Positions 17,500 to 26,351 of a stretch of DNA of 64,000 bases are shown in pieces. A model generated the notes under the pieces. That model was given only the letters and a program-made list of their open reading frames with translations, was not told the origin of the DNA and searched no databases. The DNA lies in assembly GCA_019058445.1 (NCBI GenBank), contig JAHPZA010000006.1, positions 62,001-126,000 on the forward strand, in the 5' to 3' direction. Source of the stretch: Promethearchaeota archaeon (GTDB lineage Archaea > Asgardarchaeota > Lokiarchaeia > Sigyniarchaeales > SOKP01). The position numbers were made by a program, and so were the translations under genes. How positions within the stretch are numbered: position 1 is the first letter of the stretch; the number at the start of each line of letters is the position of its first letter.

Positions 17500-17615
17500 T
17501 TTTCCCTTCTACGTTAAATATTTTTTAGTAAAAATATAATCGAAATATACTATAATTACACTAAGTATAATTTAAAAAAATATCCTAATATATTTTATTA
17601 TCATTTCCATTTTTA

Positions 17616-18353
17616 TTATTTTAAAAACTTATTCAAACTCATTTGAGCGGTAGATGACGTAATAGCCTTTTTAAATGAATATCCAGACAATTTTTCAATT
17701 ATCAATTCAATCTTTTCTACCACTTCTTCTGGAGTCAGTAATTCTGTGTCAATAATAAAAATTTTATCTTTAATGTCTTCCGATGAGAGAAATTGGTTAT
17801 AATAAGAGAGAATTGTTAAGAGATATTTTTTTTCAGTTTCATTCCATTCTCTTCTTATTTTTTCTAATGATCCTCTTTGAATGATTCTTTTTAAAATCGT
17901 GTCTGGTTTAGCAGTCAAATAAATAATAAAATCTTCTTTCCATTCAATTGAGTTATAAGTATCGAGAATCAGTTGATAATCTTTTTCTTTTAAATTCAAA
18001 CTTTTTGAATAGATTAGGACACATAAAGGAGTACGGTCTAATATGAGTACCCTACCATTATATTTTTCATCAAATTTTAAAATGTTTCTATTTCTTCTTA
18101 TTAATTGTTGTAGAAAATGCAGCTCGCTTCTAAAAGCAGTTTGTTTATTTGAAGATCCGAAAGGAAATGGAGGTATTTTTTTATATCGCTCTGGAAAAAA
18201 TTTAAATTTGTTATTAACTTCCATTTGCTTCCTTAATTTATTATAAATTGTTGTTTTTCCGATACCATGTGCCCCAGCAATAGATAAAACGATGTTATCT
18301 TTACTTCCCTTATTCCTATAACGAGGTGTTTTACTCAAAGTATAGGTCTCCAA
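17616..18353 (-). CDS. P-loop nucleoside/thymidylate-kinase-like protein
   Basis: A 245-residue P-loop NTPase with Walker A G-A-H-G-I-G-K-T (27-34), an L-I-L-D-R-T-P motif near residue 100 like the DR(S/Y) of deoxynucleoside kinases and thymidylate kinases, and a basic LID-like stretch (R-G-S-L-E-K-I-R-R). It probably phosphorylates a nucleotide or small molecule; the substrate cannot be read. It lies in a leftward series with the Roadblock gene downstream (116-nt gap). Confidence 0.7.
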   Translation of the reverse strand: METYTLSKTPRYRNKGSKDNIVLSIAGAHGIGKTTIYNKLRKQMEVNNKFKFFPERYKKIPPFPFGSSNKQTAFRSELHFLQQLIRRNRNILKFDEKYNGRVLILDRTPLCVLIYSKSLNLKEKDYQLILDTYNSIEWKEDFIIYLTAKPDTILKRIIQRGSLEKIRREWNETEKKYLLTILSYYNQFLSSEDIKDKIFIIDTELLTPEEVVEKIELIIEKLSGYSFKKAITSSTAQMSLNKFLK

Positions 18354-18479
18354 ATGCGATGAATTATGTCGTATGAATTAGAACTTCTGAAGCTAATAAT
18401 AATTATAGAGATAGATTATTTTTCAAATTATTAAATTTATATATTTATTATTAAACATGAGATTATCGAAAAAAAAAAG

Positions 18480-19586
18480 TTAAAAATAAAGGATTAGGAT
18501 AATCAGAGCAATATCGTAAACAACACTTGCTATAATCGTATTATAAAGATTTCCATTAATTTCATAAAGAGCTCCAAGAAAGAGAAAAACCAAAAAATTG
18601 GAAACTAAGAAAAATATTCCTATTGGAAACGAAAATAACAAATATATTAATGAATAAGCTAAAGCAACAATCAACATCGTTAGTATTCTCCCATTAGCAT
18701 TTTCAGCTCCAAATTTTTCCTTTAAAGTGTTATGTAATACTCCTCTAAATAATATCTCAACCGAAATTGAGGTTATGATTAATTCCAATAATAATACAAA
18801 CACCAAAATCCCACCACTGCGAATAGCCTTAGTTTCCATCTCCATATATTCTTGGATATCGAAAAAATTTAATCCCAATTCATAGAATATCACATTTATG
18901 AAACTAGAAAAAATATTTATTGCGATCAACCCAAAGCCTCCTAATATCCCAATAATAACGGCTAATAAAATTTTCTTGTCTTTCGCAGGAAATCCTAATT
19001 TCTCAAATGAATGTTTATTGGTACTAATATACCATAATGGAAAAAGGCCTAATAGCATTCCTGGAATTTGACTTAAAAGGATTAAGTAAAAGGGTATTTC
19101 GGTTGTTGAGGACCCGTCACCTAGCCCTAATTGAAACCAAATAAACATGACTAAGAATAAATAAACTGTAATATAGACTAATATACTATTCATAAAAACA
19201 TTAAACCCTTCTCTTAAGTTCCATGAATCTTTTTTTAGAACATAACTTAACTCGGGTTCAAGTTTCTCTCTTGTAAAGACAAATCCCGTTCTTGCAGGTT
19301 TTACTTTTTGAGATTCTGGAATTGGTTCCAATATAGTACTACAAATAGGGCATTGTTCTAACACATTAGAGGTAATTATAGACCCGCAGTTAGGACATTT
19401 CCTTGAGATGCCCGTTGTTTTTAATGGTAATGATTTTTCTACTTTATGTTCATGTGGGATTGATTCTTTGGAAGATTTTATCTCTATAACTAATTTTCCG
19501 CATTTTGGACAATATACTTGCCCTTTTTCCACATTAGCTCCACAATGTACACAATATTTTACAATATTATCGTTTTTTTCAGACAT
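18480..19586 (-). CDS. Double zinc-ribbon protein with degenerate CPBP membrane domain
   Basis: Two N-terminal zinc ribbons (C12/C15/C26/C29 and C64/C67/C79/C82) precede an eight-span CPBP-type membrane domain (about 130-368). The active-site motif reads V276-E277-I-L-F-R281 instead of E-E-x-x-x-R, the expected F-x-x-x-H has become Y-S-L-I-Y (around 311-315), and the last motif (A-S-V-V-Y-D, around 353) lacks its histidine. So the fold is kept but catalysis is probably lost; it may bind rather than cut. Compare the intact CPBP protease at 9314-9967. Confidence 0.8.
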   Translation of the reverse strand: MSEKNDNIVKYCVHCGANVEKGQVYCPKCGKLVIEIKSSKESIPHEHKVEKSLPLKTTGISRKCPNCGSIITSNVLEQCPICSTILEPIPESQKVKPARTGFVFTREKLEPELSYVLKKDSWNLREGFNVFMNSILVYITVYLFLVMFIWFQLGLGDGSSTTEIPFYLILLSQIPGMLLGLFPLWYISTNKHSFEKLGFPAKDKKILLAVIIGILGGFGLIAINIFSSFINVIFYELGLNFFDIQEYMEMETKAIRSGGILVFVLLLELIITSISVEILFRGVLHNTLKEKFGAENANGRILTMLIVALAYSLIYLLFSFPIGIFFLVSNFLVFLFLGALYEINGNLYNTIIASVVYDIALIILILYF

Positions 19587-19720
19587 AACTAATTAAAAAT
19601 TAAGGTAATATCTATAAAAATAATTTATGATAAATAACTAGTACTTTTTTTTTTTATTTAGTATGTGATATAAAAATTATATAGTTTATGCTTGGTTTTT
19701 ATTTGTCGTAGTATTTTGTA

Positions 19721-21004
19721 TTAATCTACTTTTTTAATATGCTTTGTTTCATGTTTAAGGTTCTTCTTTGTAATAGTATAAAGTTCCATTAATAATAACC
19801 CATGATAGTAGGATATGGAATCAAAATCGGCATCTCCATCATCTTTACCAGCATGAACTAAAGCCATTTGAGCGTTTAAGGCTGCTTTTAATAGCAATTC
19901 TAATCCATTATAAATTAAATTAGGACTCCAAGTTCCATTCTGAGGATTTGCCCACCATATAGGGCAGGAATGAAGTCCTCTGTCATAAAACCATCTAGCG
20001 GTATTATAATAATTTTCTATCTCCCATTTCGCTGTTAAATCCAAATTATCAGCTAAATCCATTAAATCGTTCAAACTTTTAATAATTTTCCAGTAATATT
20101 TGTGAATGTTATTATCAGGGTGTTTCCATAAAGGATAAGGAATCTCATCTAACATATCTGAATAGGATGTACTCCAGCTTGATTCTTTTGGTGTAATCGC
20201 TTTTTTAACAATTGGGAAGTATTGATCCAAGTCAGATATGAAAACTGTTTTAATATCATCCTTTTCTGTTAGTAATTCTAAGGCTTTATCTAAAAATGCT
20301 TTCTCATAGTTCTTAATATGATGCCCAAATGTTTCCCCATCCATCGCGGTTAAAATATACGTGTCATTCTTGTAATCTTGCTTCTTATCTTTATATTTAA
20401 TCTTTATATCTTTTATAAATTCTTTTGCAGTTATTTTCTTGAAAGATATTTTATTACTTAGAATATCATCTCTAAAAAATAATTGGAGTCCATTTGGAGA
20501 ACAATAGATTTTATCATATGGCCAATCCACACCTTTTTCTTCAACCGGACACGCAATACCACTTTGAAGTATCCATTTATATCCAAGTTCATTTACAATT
20601 TCTACTACTCTAGAGGAAATCGCTAGTTCGGGAGGAAAAAATCCCTTTTTTTCCCAAATTTTCCCAAATTCACGTATATTAATCTCTTCATTCATTTGAA
20701 TTTGATGATAGATCTCCTTTTGAGGAATTACGGGAAGTATAGGATGAAACTTTGCTGTTCCCACTATTTCAATTTTACTTTCGGAGGCTAAATTTTTTAT
20801 TAACTCCATTGTATCGCCTAAATCGAATTCATACAACATTTCAATAAGTACACCGTTGATATTTAATGTAAATTTCACATTATCGTGTTGTTCAAGAACT
20901 GAAAATAAAGGTTTATAGCATTCTTTATTGATCTCCCTCAAAATTTTAATATCTTGAGTCGGAGGCTGATAAATATGAAGTAATGGAGCCCAATAAGTTG
21001 TCAT
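19721..21004 (-). CDS. Glycoside hydrolase family 57 protein
   Basis: GH57 enzyme (alpha-amylase, branching-enzyme or 4-alpha-glucanotransferase type), 427 residues. Family motifs seen: H-I-Y-Q-P-P (10-15), F-H-P-I-L-P (87-91), G-F-F-P-P-E (121-126) and M-D-G-E-T-F-G-H-H (221-229). It likely acts on glycogen or another alpha-glucan, in line with the glycogen synthase at 37.2 kb. No signal peptide, so cytoplasmic. Exact activity is not decided by these motifs. Confidence 0.85.
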   Translation of the reverse strand: MTTYWAPLLHIYQPPTQDIKILREINKECYKPLFSVLEQHDNVKFTLNINGVLIEMLYEFDLGDTMELIKNLASESKIEIVGTAKFHPILPVIPQKEIYHQIQMNEEINIREFGKIWEKKGFFPPELAISSRVVEIVNELGYKWILQSGIACPVEEKGVDWPYDKIYCSPNGLQLFFRDDILSNKISFKKITAKEFIKDIKIKYKDKKQDYKNDTYILTAMDGETFGHHIKNYEKAFLDKALELLTEKDDIKTVFISDLDQYFPIVKKAITPKESSWSTSYSDMLDEIPYPLWKHPDNNIHKYYWKIIKSLNDLMDLADNLDLTAKWEIENYYNTARWFYDRGLHSCPIWWANPQNGTWSPNLIYNGLELLLKAALNAQMALVHAGKDDGDADFDSISYYHGLLLMELYTITKKNLKHETKHIKKVD

Positions 21005-21192
21005 AATAAAATTAGTTATTAAAAATTATCCACATTATCTTTTATTCAATATTCTTATCTTTTATAGTTAATTTATGAATTTAATTTTATTGAAAAATCA
21101 AAATCCTCAAGTAAACCTCAATAAGTAATTATTTATACAACATTTAATCTATTTTTATTATAAACAAATTATAACGAAGGAATATGAAATAG

Positions 21193-22608
21193 ATGAATAA
21201 AGAAGATATTTGCTTTATGCCAGCTTCTCAAATGTTAAAAGCAATTAAAACACAAGAGCTTACATCTCTAGAAATAACTGAAACAATTATAGAAAGAATT
21301 GAAAGGATAAATTCAATAATCAATGCTTATTGTACTCCAACATTCGACCTGGCAAGAGAGATGGCAAAAAAAGCCGATGATGCCGTTAAGAAGGGGGAAA
21401 AATTAGGTTCTCTCCATGGTATTCCAACTTCAATAAAAGATTTGAACTTAACGAAAGGGATTAGAACGACGTTTGGGAGTAAAATATTTGAAAATTTTAT
21501 TCCAGGTGAAGATGGGATATGCGTGTCTCGATTAAAAGAAGCAGGTATTGTTATCTTAGGAAAAACTAATACTCCTGAGTTTGGATATGCTGGCATCACG
21601 GATAATAAGATTTTCGGACCAACGAAGAATCCTTGGAATTTAAGTAGGACTCCTGGAGGTTCTAGTGGGGGTGCCACTGCAGCTGTAGCGAGTGGAATTA
21701 GCCCATTAGCATTAGGAGGGGATGGAGGAGGATCAATTAGAGTTCCCTGCAATTTCTGTGGGATATATGGTATTAAACCCCAATATGGTCGAGTTCCAGA
21801 TTATCCCAAATCTGGAATGTCATTTTATTTTACACAAAGAGGTCCCATAGTTAGAAATGTTGAAGATGCGGCTCTAATGCTTGATGTATTAAAAGGACCA
21901 TATGATTTAGATCGAACTTGTTTACCAAAACAAGATATCAGCTACTATGAAAAAGTTAATGATGCTCCAGAAAAACTCAAAATTGGTTATTCCATAAATC
22001 TAGGCTATGCAAAAATAATTGATTCTGATGTGGAAAAATGTATTTTAGATTCGGTTCAAAAATTCGAAAATTTGGGATGGACTGTAGAGGCTGCCAATTT
22101 GAAAATAAGAAGCCCATTTTTAGCGTTTACTACACTCTATACGGCGGCCTTCGCTTACAATTATAGGCCCTATTTAAAAGAATGGAGGGATAAAATGGAT
22201 CCCGATTTCCTTAAGCTGATTGACGCAGGTATGACTTATTCCGGATTAAGCTTAATGAAAGCAATGGATAAACGTATTAAATTTTACGAAAAAATTAACG
22301 AATTGTTCAGAAGTTACGATATTCTGATAACACCTATGGCTGCAATTCCTGCATTCGAGTTAGGGATGATGTTTCCTCCTGAGATTAATGGGGAGGGTGT
22401 GGGTCCAACTGCATGGATGCCATTTTCCTTTCCATTTAATATGACAGGTAATCCTGCGGCATCAATTCCATGTGGATGGTCAAAAGATGGTTTACCAATT
22501 GGAATGCAGATCGTAGGTCCAAAATTTGATGAATTAACCGTATTACAAGTCTCAAAAGCTTTTGAAGAAATAGCTCCCTGGCAAGATAAAAAACCAAAAT
22601 TAGGTTAA
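21193..22608 (+). CDS. Amidase signature family hydrolase
   Basis: Amidase-signature enzyme of 471 residues with the Ser-cisSer-Lys triad: K82 in G-I-P-T-S-I-K-D, the G-G-S-S-G-G loop (155-160) and S181 in G-D-G-G-G-S-I-R. It hydrolyses an amide; substrate unknown. It resembles GatA in the core, but no gatB or gatC is next to it, so a stand-alone amidase is more likely than the transamidosome subunit. It is transcribed divergently from the GH57 gene. Confidence 0.85.
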   Translation: MNKEDICFMPASQMLKAIKTQELTSLEITETIIERIERINSIINAYCTPTFDLAREMAKKADDAVKKGEKLGSLHGIPTSIKDLNLTKGIRTTFGSKIFENFIPGEDGICVSRLKEAGIVILGKTNTPEFGYAGITDNKIFGPTKNPWNLSRTPGGSSGGATAAVASGISPLALGGDGGGSIRVPCNFCGIYGIKPQYGRVPDYPKSGMSFYFTQRGPIVRNVEDAALMLDVLKGPYDLDRTCLPKQDISYYEKVNDAPEKLKIGYSINLGYAKIIDSDVEKCILDSVQKFENLGWTVEAANLKIRSPFLAFTTLYTAAFAYNYRPYLKEWRDKMDPDFLKLIDAGMTYSGLSLMKAMDKRIKFYEKINELFRSYDILITPMAAIPAFELGMMFPPEINGEGVGPTAWMPFSFPFNMTGNPAASIPCGWSKDGLPIGMQIVGPKFDELTVLQVSKAFEEIAPWQDKKPKLG

Positions 22609-22652
22609 GCCTTTTCTAATATATTATTTATTTTTTTTACTTTCGTTGGTTT

Positions 22653-23765
22653 TTATTTTTCAATTATCGTTTCCTTAATTGCTGTTCCAAAATGGGTTGC
22701 GCCTGGGCCTATATGTACTAGAACCTCATCTCCCACTTTAATATCAACAACAGATTTAGCTTTACCACTAGGATCTACTAGTCTTATTGTTTCGGCATTT
22801 TGACAAATACAATTTATGGGAATTTTTTTATTACCTTTTATTGCTTCTAACTCAAACCTTAACATTGGTCGAGTCTCTATTTTCACACGTCCTACTGAAA
22901 CTATACGAGCTTCTCCTTTAAAATTGACCGCTAAAACCTTTTTACCCCCTTTTAATTCGCTCAAGTAATTTGTGCGATAAATTCTTTCTGGATCATCATC
23001 AGGAACTAGCACATAAGCAGATACATCCCCGGAATTAACACGAAATGGCCTAGAAGCTACAAATTGAGTTTCAAAAGTCTCAGAATGAATTAGACAGAAT
23101 CCTGCAGCCGTTGAACCAACGAGAAATCCTTCTCCTATATTTAGGAGAGATGTGGTATCAACACAAACTCTCTCGCTTTCAGGTATATTTTGGATGCTAA
23201 GTATCTTAGCCTTTGTTAATTCAATATGAAATCCGGTATGGATAAGTGTTTTTAATTCTACAATATCATTTGCATCTTTTGGAGTCATTAAAATTCCATC
23301 AACTCCTACTTCTAAAGTTTTGAGCATTAACTCAGCATCCTTAACATTATCTACTTCAGCGATCAAGTCTGTTTCATTTAAATGCATTTCTGCTATAAGA
23401 TTTTCAAAAGGAATTATTTTCCAATCTTTTGCTGAGACAATAATGAAATCTATATATCCCGTTTTCGAAAGTTCCACAATTTCTTGCTCATCTTCCTTTG
23501 TTTTTAATTCTTTATAGAATCCAATGTTGTTTTCAACTTTCTTTTCTTCTATTTTTCTTAATAAGTTATCCTTATTCTCAAAAACCTTAAATTGGAGAGG
23601 CAAATCCAAATCTTTAGAATAGATCTTTACACGTTCTACATTCTCAAACTCGGGATAAGTGTCCTTCGATACCATAAAACTGAGAATGTCTTTATTAAAC
23701 GCCTCTTGCACTAATTCCTTGAAATCACTGGATTTTTCCTCAAAATTTAAAATTATTCTTTTCAA
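22653..23765 (-). CDS. aroB': 3-dehydroquinate synthase II (AroB')
   Basis: Archaeal type II dehydroquinate synthase (MJ1249 family), which makes 3-dehydroquinate by NAD-dependent oxidative deamination of 2-amino-3,7-dideoxy-D-threo-hept-6-ulosonate, entering the shikimate pathway without DAHP. The 370-residue protein shows the family's C-terminal block: V-S-A-Y-V-L-V-P-D-D-D-P-E, Y-L-S-E-L-K-G-G-K-K-V-L, Q-N-A-E-T-I-R-L-V, and V-H-I-G-P-G-A-T-H-F-G-T. The partner ADH synthase (AroA') and later aro genes are not in the window. Confidence 0.93.
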   Translation of the reverse strand: MKRIILNFEEKSSDFKELVQEAFNKDILSFMVSKDTYPEFENVERVKIYSKDLDLPLQFKVFENKDNLLRKIEEKKVENNIGFYKELKTKEDEQEIVELSKTGYIDFIIVSAKDWKIIPFENLIAEMHLNETDLIAEVDNVKDAELMLKTLEVGVDGILMTPKDANDIVELKTLIHTGFHIELTKAKILSIQNIPESERVCVDTTSLLNIGEGFLVGSTAAGFCLIHSETFETQFVASRPFRVNSGDVSAYVLVPDDDPERIYRTNYLSELKGGKKVLAVNFKGEARIVSVGRVKIETRPMLRFELEAIKGNKKIPINCICQNAETIRLVDPSGKAKSVVDIKVGDEVLVHIGPGATHFGTAIKETIIEK

Positions 23766-23931
23766 CTTACATCATTCTCTAAAGTATTAATTTGAAAAAT
23801 TATATTTATTATAAGAATGTTAAATATAATACTCTTTTCAAGAAACTAGCGAAATCAAAAATTAGTTCAGTCAAAAACTTGTTATAAAATTAATGATTTT
23901 TCAATGTAAATTATAAAGTTAAGATCTTACT

Positions 23932-24291
23932 ATGGATGATATCAAAGATTCGCTTATCAAACACATTCCATTTTATAGTACTCTCGGATTTAGGCTCATT
24001 GAGATACAAGACGGACATGCTCACTTTGAGATAGATCTTAGAGAAGAACTCACTCAGAATGGAATGGTTCATGGTGGCGTCCTTGCATCTATGATCGATT
24101 CTACCTGTGCATGCGCGGCATATTCTCTTATTTATCCTAAGGGATGGGTTACTACAATAGATCTTCAAGTCTCCTACCTTAAACCTGTATCACAAGGTAC
24201 TTTAATTGCAAAAGCAGAATGTCTGAGAACTGGAAAGAATATCTCCTTTTGTGAATCTAAAATTTACAATGAAAAGGGAGAATTAATCTGA
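23932..24291 (+). CDS. PaaI-type hotdog thioesterase, ending at an in-frame TGA
   Basis: Hotdog-fold acyl-CoA thioesterase of the PaaI/YdiI type. The helix motif N-G-M-V-H-G-G-V-L-A-S (about 43-53) is diagnostic, followed by the D-S-T-C-A segment and the L-Q-V-S-Y-L-K-P strand. Translation stops after 119 residues at TGA 24289-24291, just where the last core beta-strand should begin. The same frame stays open for 14 more codons that read like the missing family C-terminus. So the gene is either truncated by a nonsense change, read through, or mis-sequenced. Confidence 0.85.
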   Translation: MDDIKDSLIKHIPFYSTLGFRLIEIQDGHAHFEIDLREELTQNGMVHGGVLASMIDSTCACAAYSLIYPKGWVTTIDLQVSYLKPVSQGTLIAKAECLRTGKNISFCESKIYNEKGELI

Positions 24292-24336
24292 ATCGGAACT
24301 TCTCAGCTTCTTAGAGTGGCTCCACTAACAAAATAA
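24289..24336 (+). other. In-frame TGA and missing C-terminal strand of the thioesterase
   Basis: Directly after K-G-E-L-I comes TGA, then in the same frame I-G-T-S-Q-L-L-R-V-A-P-L-T-K and a TAA. In PaaI-type thioesterases the text after E-L-I is normally a residue followed by x-G-T-x-x-L/F, which matches this tail. With the TGA read as an amino acid the protein would be 134 residues, the usual family size. I see no convincing SECIS-like hairpin in the AT-rich 200 nt downstream. Confidence 0.7.
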
Positions 24337-24531
24337 AGTCTTAATTTCCTTATATTAGCATAGTAAAAATTTAATAATATAAAATTTGGACTACATAAAT
24401 TTTTAAATATTAAAAAAGCTTATTTTAGTAGGTTAAATTGATATTAAAACATAATAAATTTTATAATTATTTAGTTTATATTTAATATAAAAGAAAAGTA
24501 TTAAACATTTACATCTAAATACAAAAAAGTA

Positions 24532-24537
24532 GAGGAG
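24532..24537 (+). promoter_or_regulatory. Shine-Dalgarno GAGGAG before ESCRT-III gene
   Basis: GAGGAG lies 9 nt before the ATG at 24547. Most genes in the window lack so strong a site, so efficient translation of the ESCRT-III gene is likely. Confidence 0.55.
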
Positions 24538-24546
24538 AATAAAGCT

Positions 24547-25203
24547 ATGGCAAAAATTGGTAAGAAACTCTTCCCTAGGAAAGCCCAAGAAAAGGACAAG
24601 CTAGTTACTCAAGTGAAGAGATATACTCGTCAATTAGGTATTCGATCTAAAAATTATCAAAAGCGAGCCGAAGTAAGTAGAAAAAATGCCAAGATCGCTT
24701 TACAAAGGGGGGAAAAAGAACGTGCTAAAAGTTATTTAGTACAGTATAAACAGTATCAAATGAAAGTTGATAGAACCAATAACATCAGAACAAAATTTGA
24801 TAGACAAATTGAAGCCTTGGAAGAAGGGGCTGCAATTGCACAATCTGGAAATTTTATGGCAAAAATGCGAGATGAGTTAAAAACTATTGCTACTAAAGCC
24901 TCTCCTGAGGCAATTGCCGAAATTTCAGAAGATTCTGAGATGTATGTTTCTGAAATTGAAGAGGCTGGAGATATTCTTGCTGGTGATCTTGAGATTGATC
25001 TTGGAATAGATGTTTCAGATATGCTTGATCAACTTGAAACTGAAATGCTTTTAGATGCAAGTGGTTCAATGCCAGCTGTACCTGAAGGAGATTTTCCAGA
25101 GTACATTTCAGATATAGAACTCGAATCTGAGGAGGAAGAAATTAAGTCAAAAGCAAAACTTCAAGAAGAAATAGAAAAATTAAAAAAGGAATTAAGTGAA
25201 TAA
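24547..25203 (+). CDS. ESCRT-III (Snf7-family) protein
   Basis: Asgard ESCRT-III homologue of 218 residues. It shows the Snf7 design: a basic N-terminus (1-40), a long helical hairpin with Arg/Lys-rich helix 1 and Q-rich helix 2 (N-A-K-I-A-L-Q-R-G-E-K-E-R-A-K, about 47-61), helix 3-4 (about 85-145), then an acidic linker and a final helix. ESCRT-III proteins polymerise on membranes to cut narrow necks. The terminal helix (about 198-218) contains L-Q-E-E-I-E-K-L-K, close to the MIM1 pattern by which ESCRT-III binds the Vps4 MIT domain. No Vps4, Vps22, Vps25 or other ESCRT gene is next to it. Confidence 0.87.
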   Translation: MAKIGKKLFPRKAQEKDKLVTQVKRYTRQLGIRSKNYQKRAEVSRKNAKIALQRGEKERAKSYLVQYKQYQMKVDRTNNIRTKFDRQIEALEEGAAIAQSGNFMAKMRDELKTIATKASPEAIAEISEDSEMYVSEIEEAGDILAGDLEIDLGIDVSDMLDQLETEMLLDASGSMPAVPEGDFPEYISDIELESEEEEIKSKAKLQEEIEKLKKELSE

Positions 25204-25263
25204 CTTTTTTTGAAAAATTTATCTTCTTTTTAATGAGGTAGGATTTTTTTACAAACCTTTATT

Positions 25264-26289
25264 TTATTTAAGTTGTTTCGTTGCCAAGACCATATTCTTT
25301 AATTTTCTAACAGCTATTTGATATGCAAATTCTTCACTTTCAAAAGTCTTTTTCAATGCTCCAAACCCACAATCGCTTTTTATGAATAAATTATCTTTCC
25401 CATAAAGATCGATTCCTTTCTCAATATAATTTTTCAAGAAGTCAATCTTTTCCACATAATCATCTATGCCCGCGTCCTTTTTAGGAGACAAATTGGTTTG
25501 AACAGTTCCCATAGCTAAATATTTTTCATTATCCTCAAGATGTTTCTTCTCAAATACTTTAAAGTTAACCTCACTTGTGCGAAATTCGTGATCCATGATT
25601 TTTACATCAGTTTGTAAAAGGATATCACGTAAATAAGGACTTATTCTACCACAAACATGAATAGACGGCAAACCTTTTATGCCTGATAACGCTTTATTTA
25701 AGGTTTTAATGATAAAATCTTCTGTATGAAAAAATATTTTTCTCCCAACTAGTAAACCTAATATTGGCTCATCCATAGAGATGATATTGATGCCCATATC
25801 GTTGTAAGCTTTGCCAATTTCTTTCATAATCTCAGCAAATTTATCAACAATCCAACTAAGCATAATTGCCCTATGTTCATTAAATATTTTCAGTTCTATA
25901 CCCTTGGAAAGTTCTTCTCGAAGTAAAACCTCACTTGCCAAGGTAAAGGGTCCCGTCAAACATGCTTTAGTACCTTTAATTTGTTCATTAAGATCAGGGT
26001 GTTCATTTAAATAATTCACCATAAATTCTCCATATTCTAAAGCGACTGGCTTATCAGGAATTTTGAAGTCATCTCCCAAATAAAACACTTCAGGTTCAGT
26101 CTCTTCTAATGGTTCAATTATTTTAGACAACGGAGAGAGAAATTGGGGATTCATTGGTACCAGTTGTGCATAACATGGATAGTCAATCCCAATATGAATC
26201 ATGTCTTCAAATCCTCTTTGCATATTTTCTTCTGTGTTGCTAAGGGGAAGTGAACCAACACATGTAGTAAAAAACCCTTCTTTTTCCAT
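25264..26289 (-). CDS. MetE-core (cobalamin-independent methionine synthase-like) protein
   Basis: A 341-residue protein matching the C-terminal catalytic barrel of MetE. Zinc ligands are visible: H211-x-C213 (I-H-V-C-G), E235 (M-D-H-E-F) and C307 (S-D-C-G-F-G); the D-E-P motif is at 173-175. It lacks the N-terminal MetE half, as is usual in archaea, where such core enzymes take a methyl group from a corrinoid protein rather than from folate. It could also be a methyltransferase for another thiol. Single gene. Confidence 0.82.
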   Translation of the reverse strand: MEKEGFFTTCVGSLPLSNTEENMQRGFEDMIHIGIDYPCYAQLVPMNPQFLSPLSKIIEPLEETEPEVFYLGDDFKIPDKPVALEYGEFMVNYLNEHPDLNEQIKGTKACLTGPFTLASEVLLREELSKGIELKIFNEHRAIMLSWIVDKFAEIMKEIGKAYNDMGINIISMDEPILGLLVGRKIFFHTEDFIIKTLNKALSGIKGLPSIHVCGRISPYLRDILLQTDVKIMDHEFRTSEVNFKVFEKKHLEDNEKYLAMGTVQTNLSPKKDAGIDDYVEKIDFLKNYIEKGIDLYGKDNLFIKSDCGFGALKKTFESEEFAYQIAVRKLKNMVLATKQLK

Positions 26290-26351
26290 ATCTTAAATTA
26301 ATATTGTTGAAATTATAAAGGTTATTGAAATATGAAAAAGGATGAAGAATA

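Noticed and set aside
21327..21752. Minus-strand 141-residue frame.
   Set aside because: Mirror of the conserved amidase coding sequence; Pro/Ser-rich composition typical of an antisense shadow.
24337..24546. Possible SECIS element after the thioesterase TGA.
   Set aside because: The region is almost all A/T with no stable GC stem or recognisable core motif.
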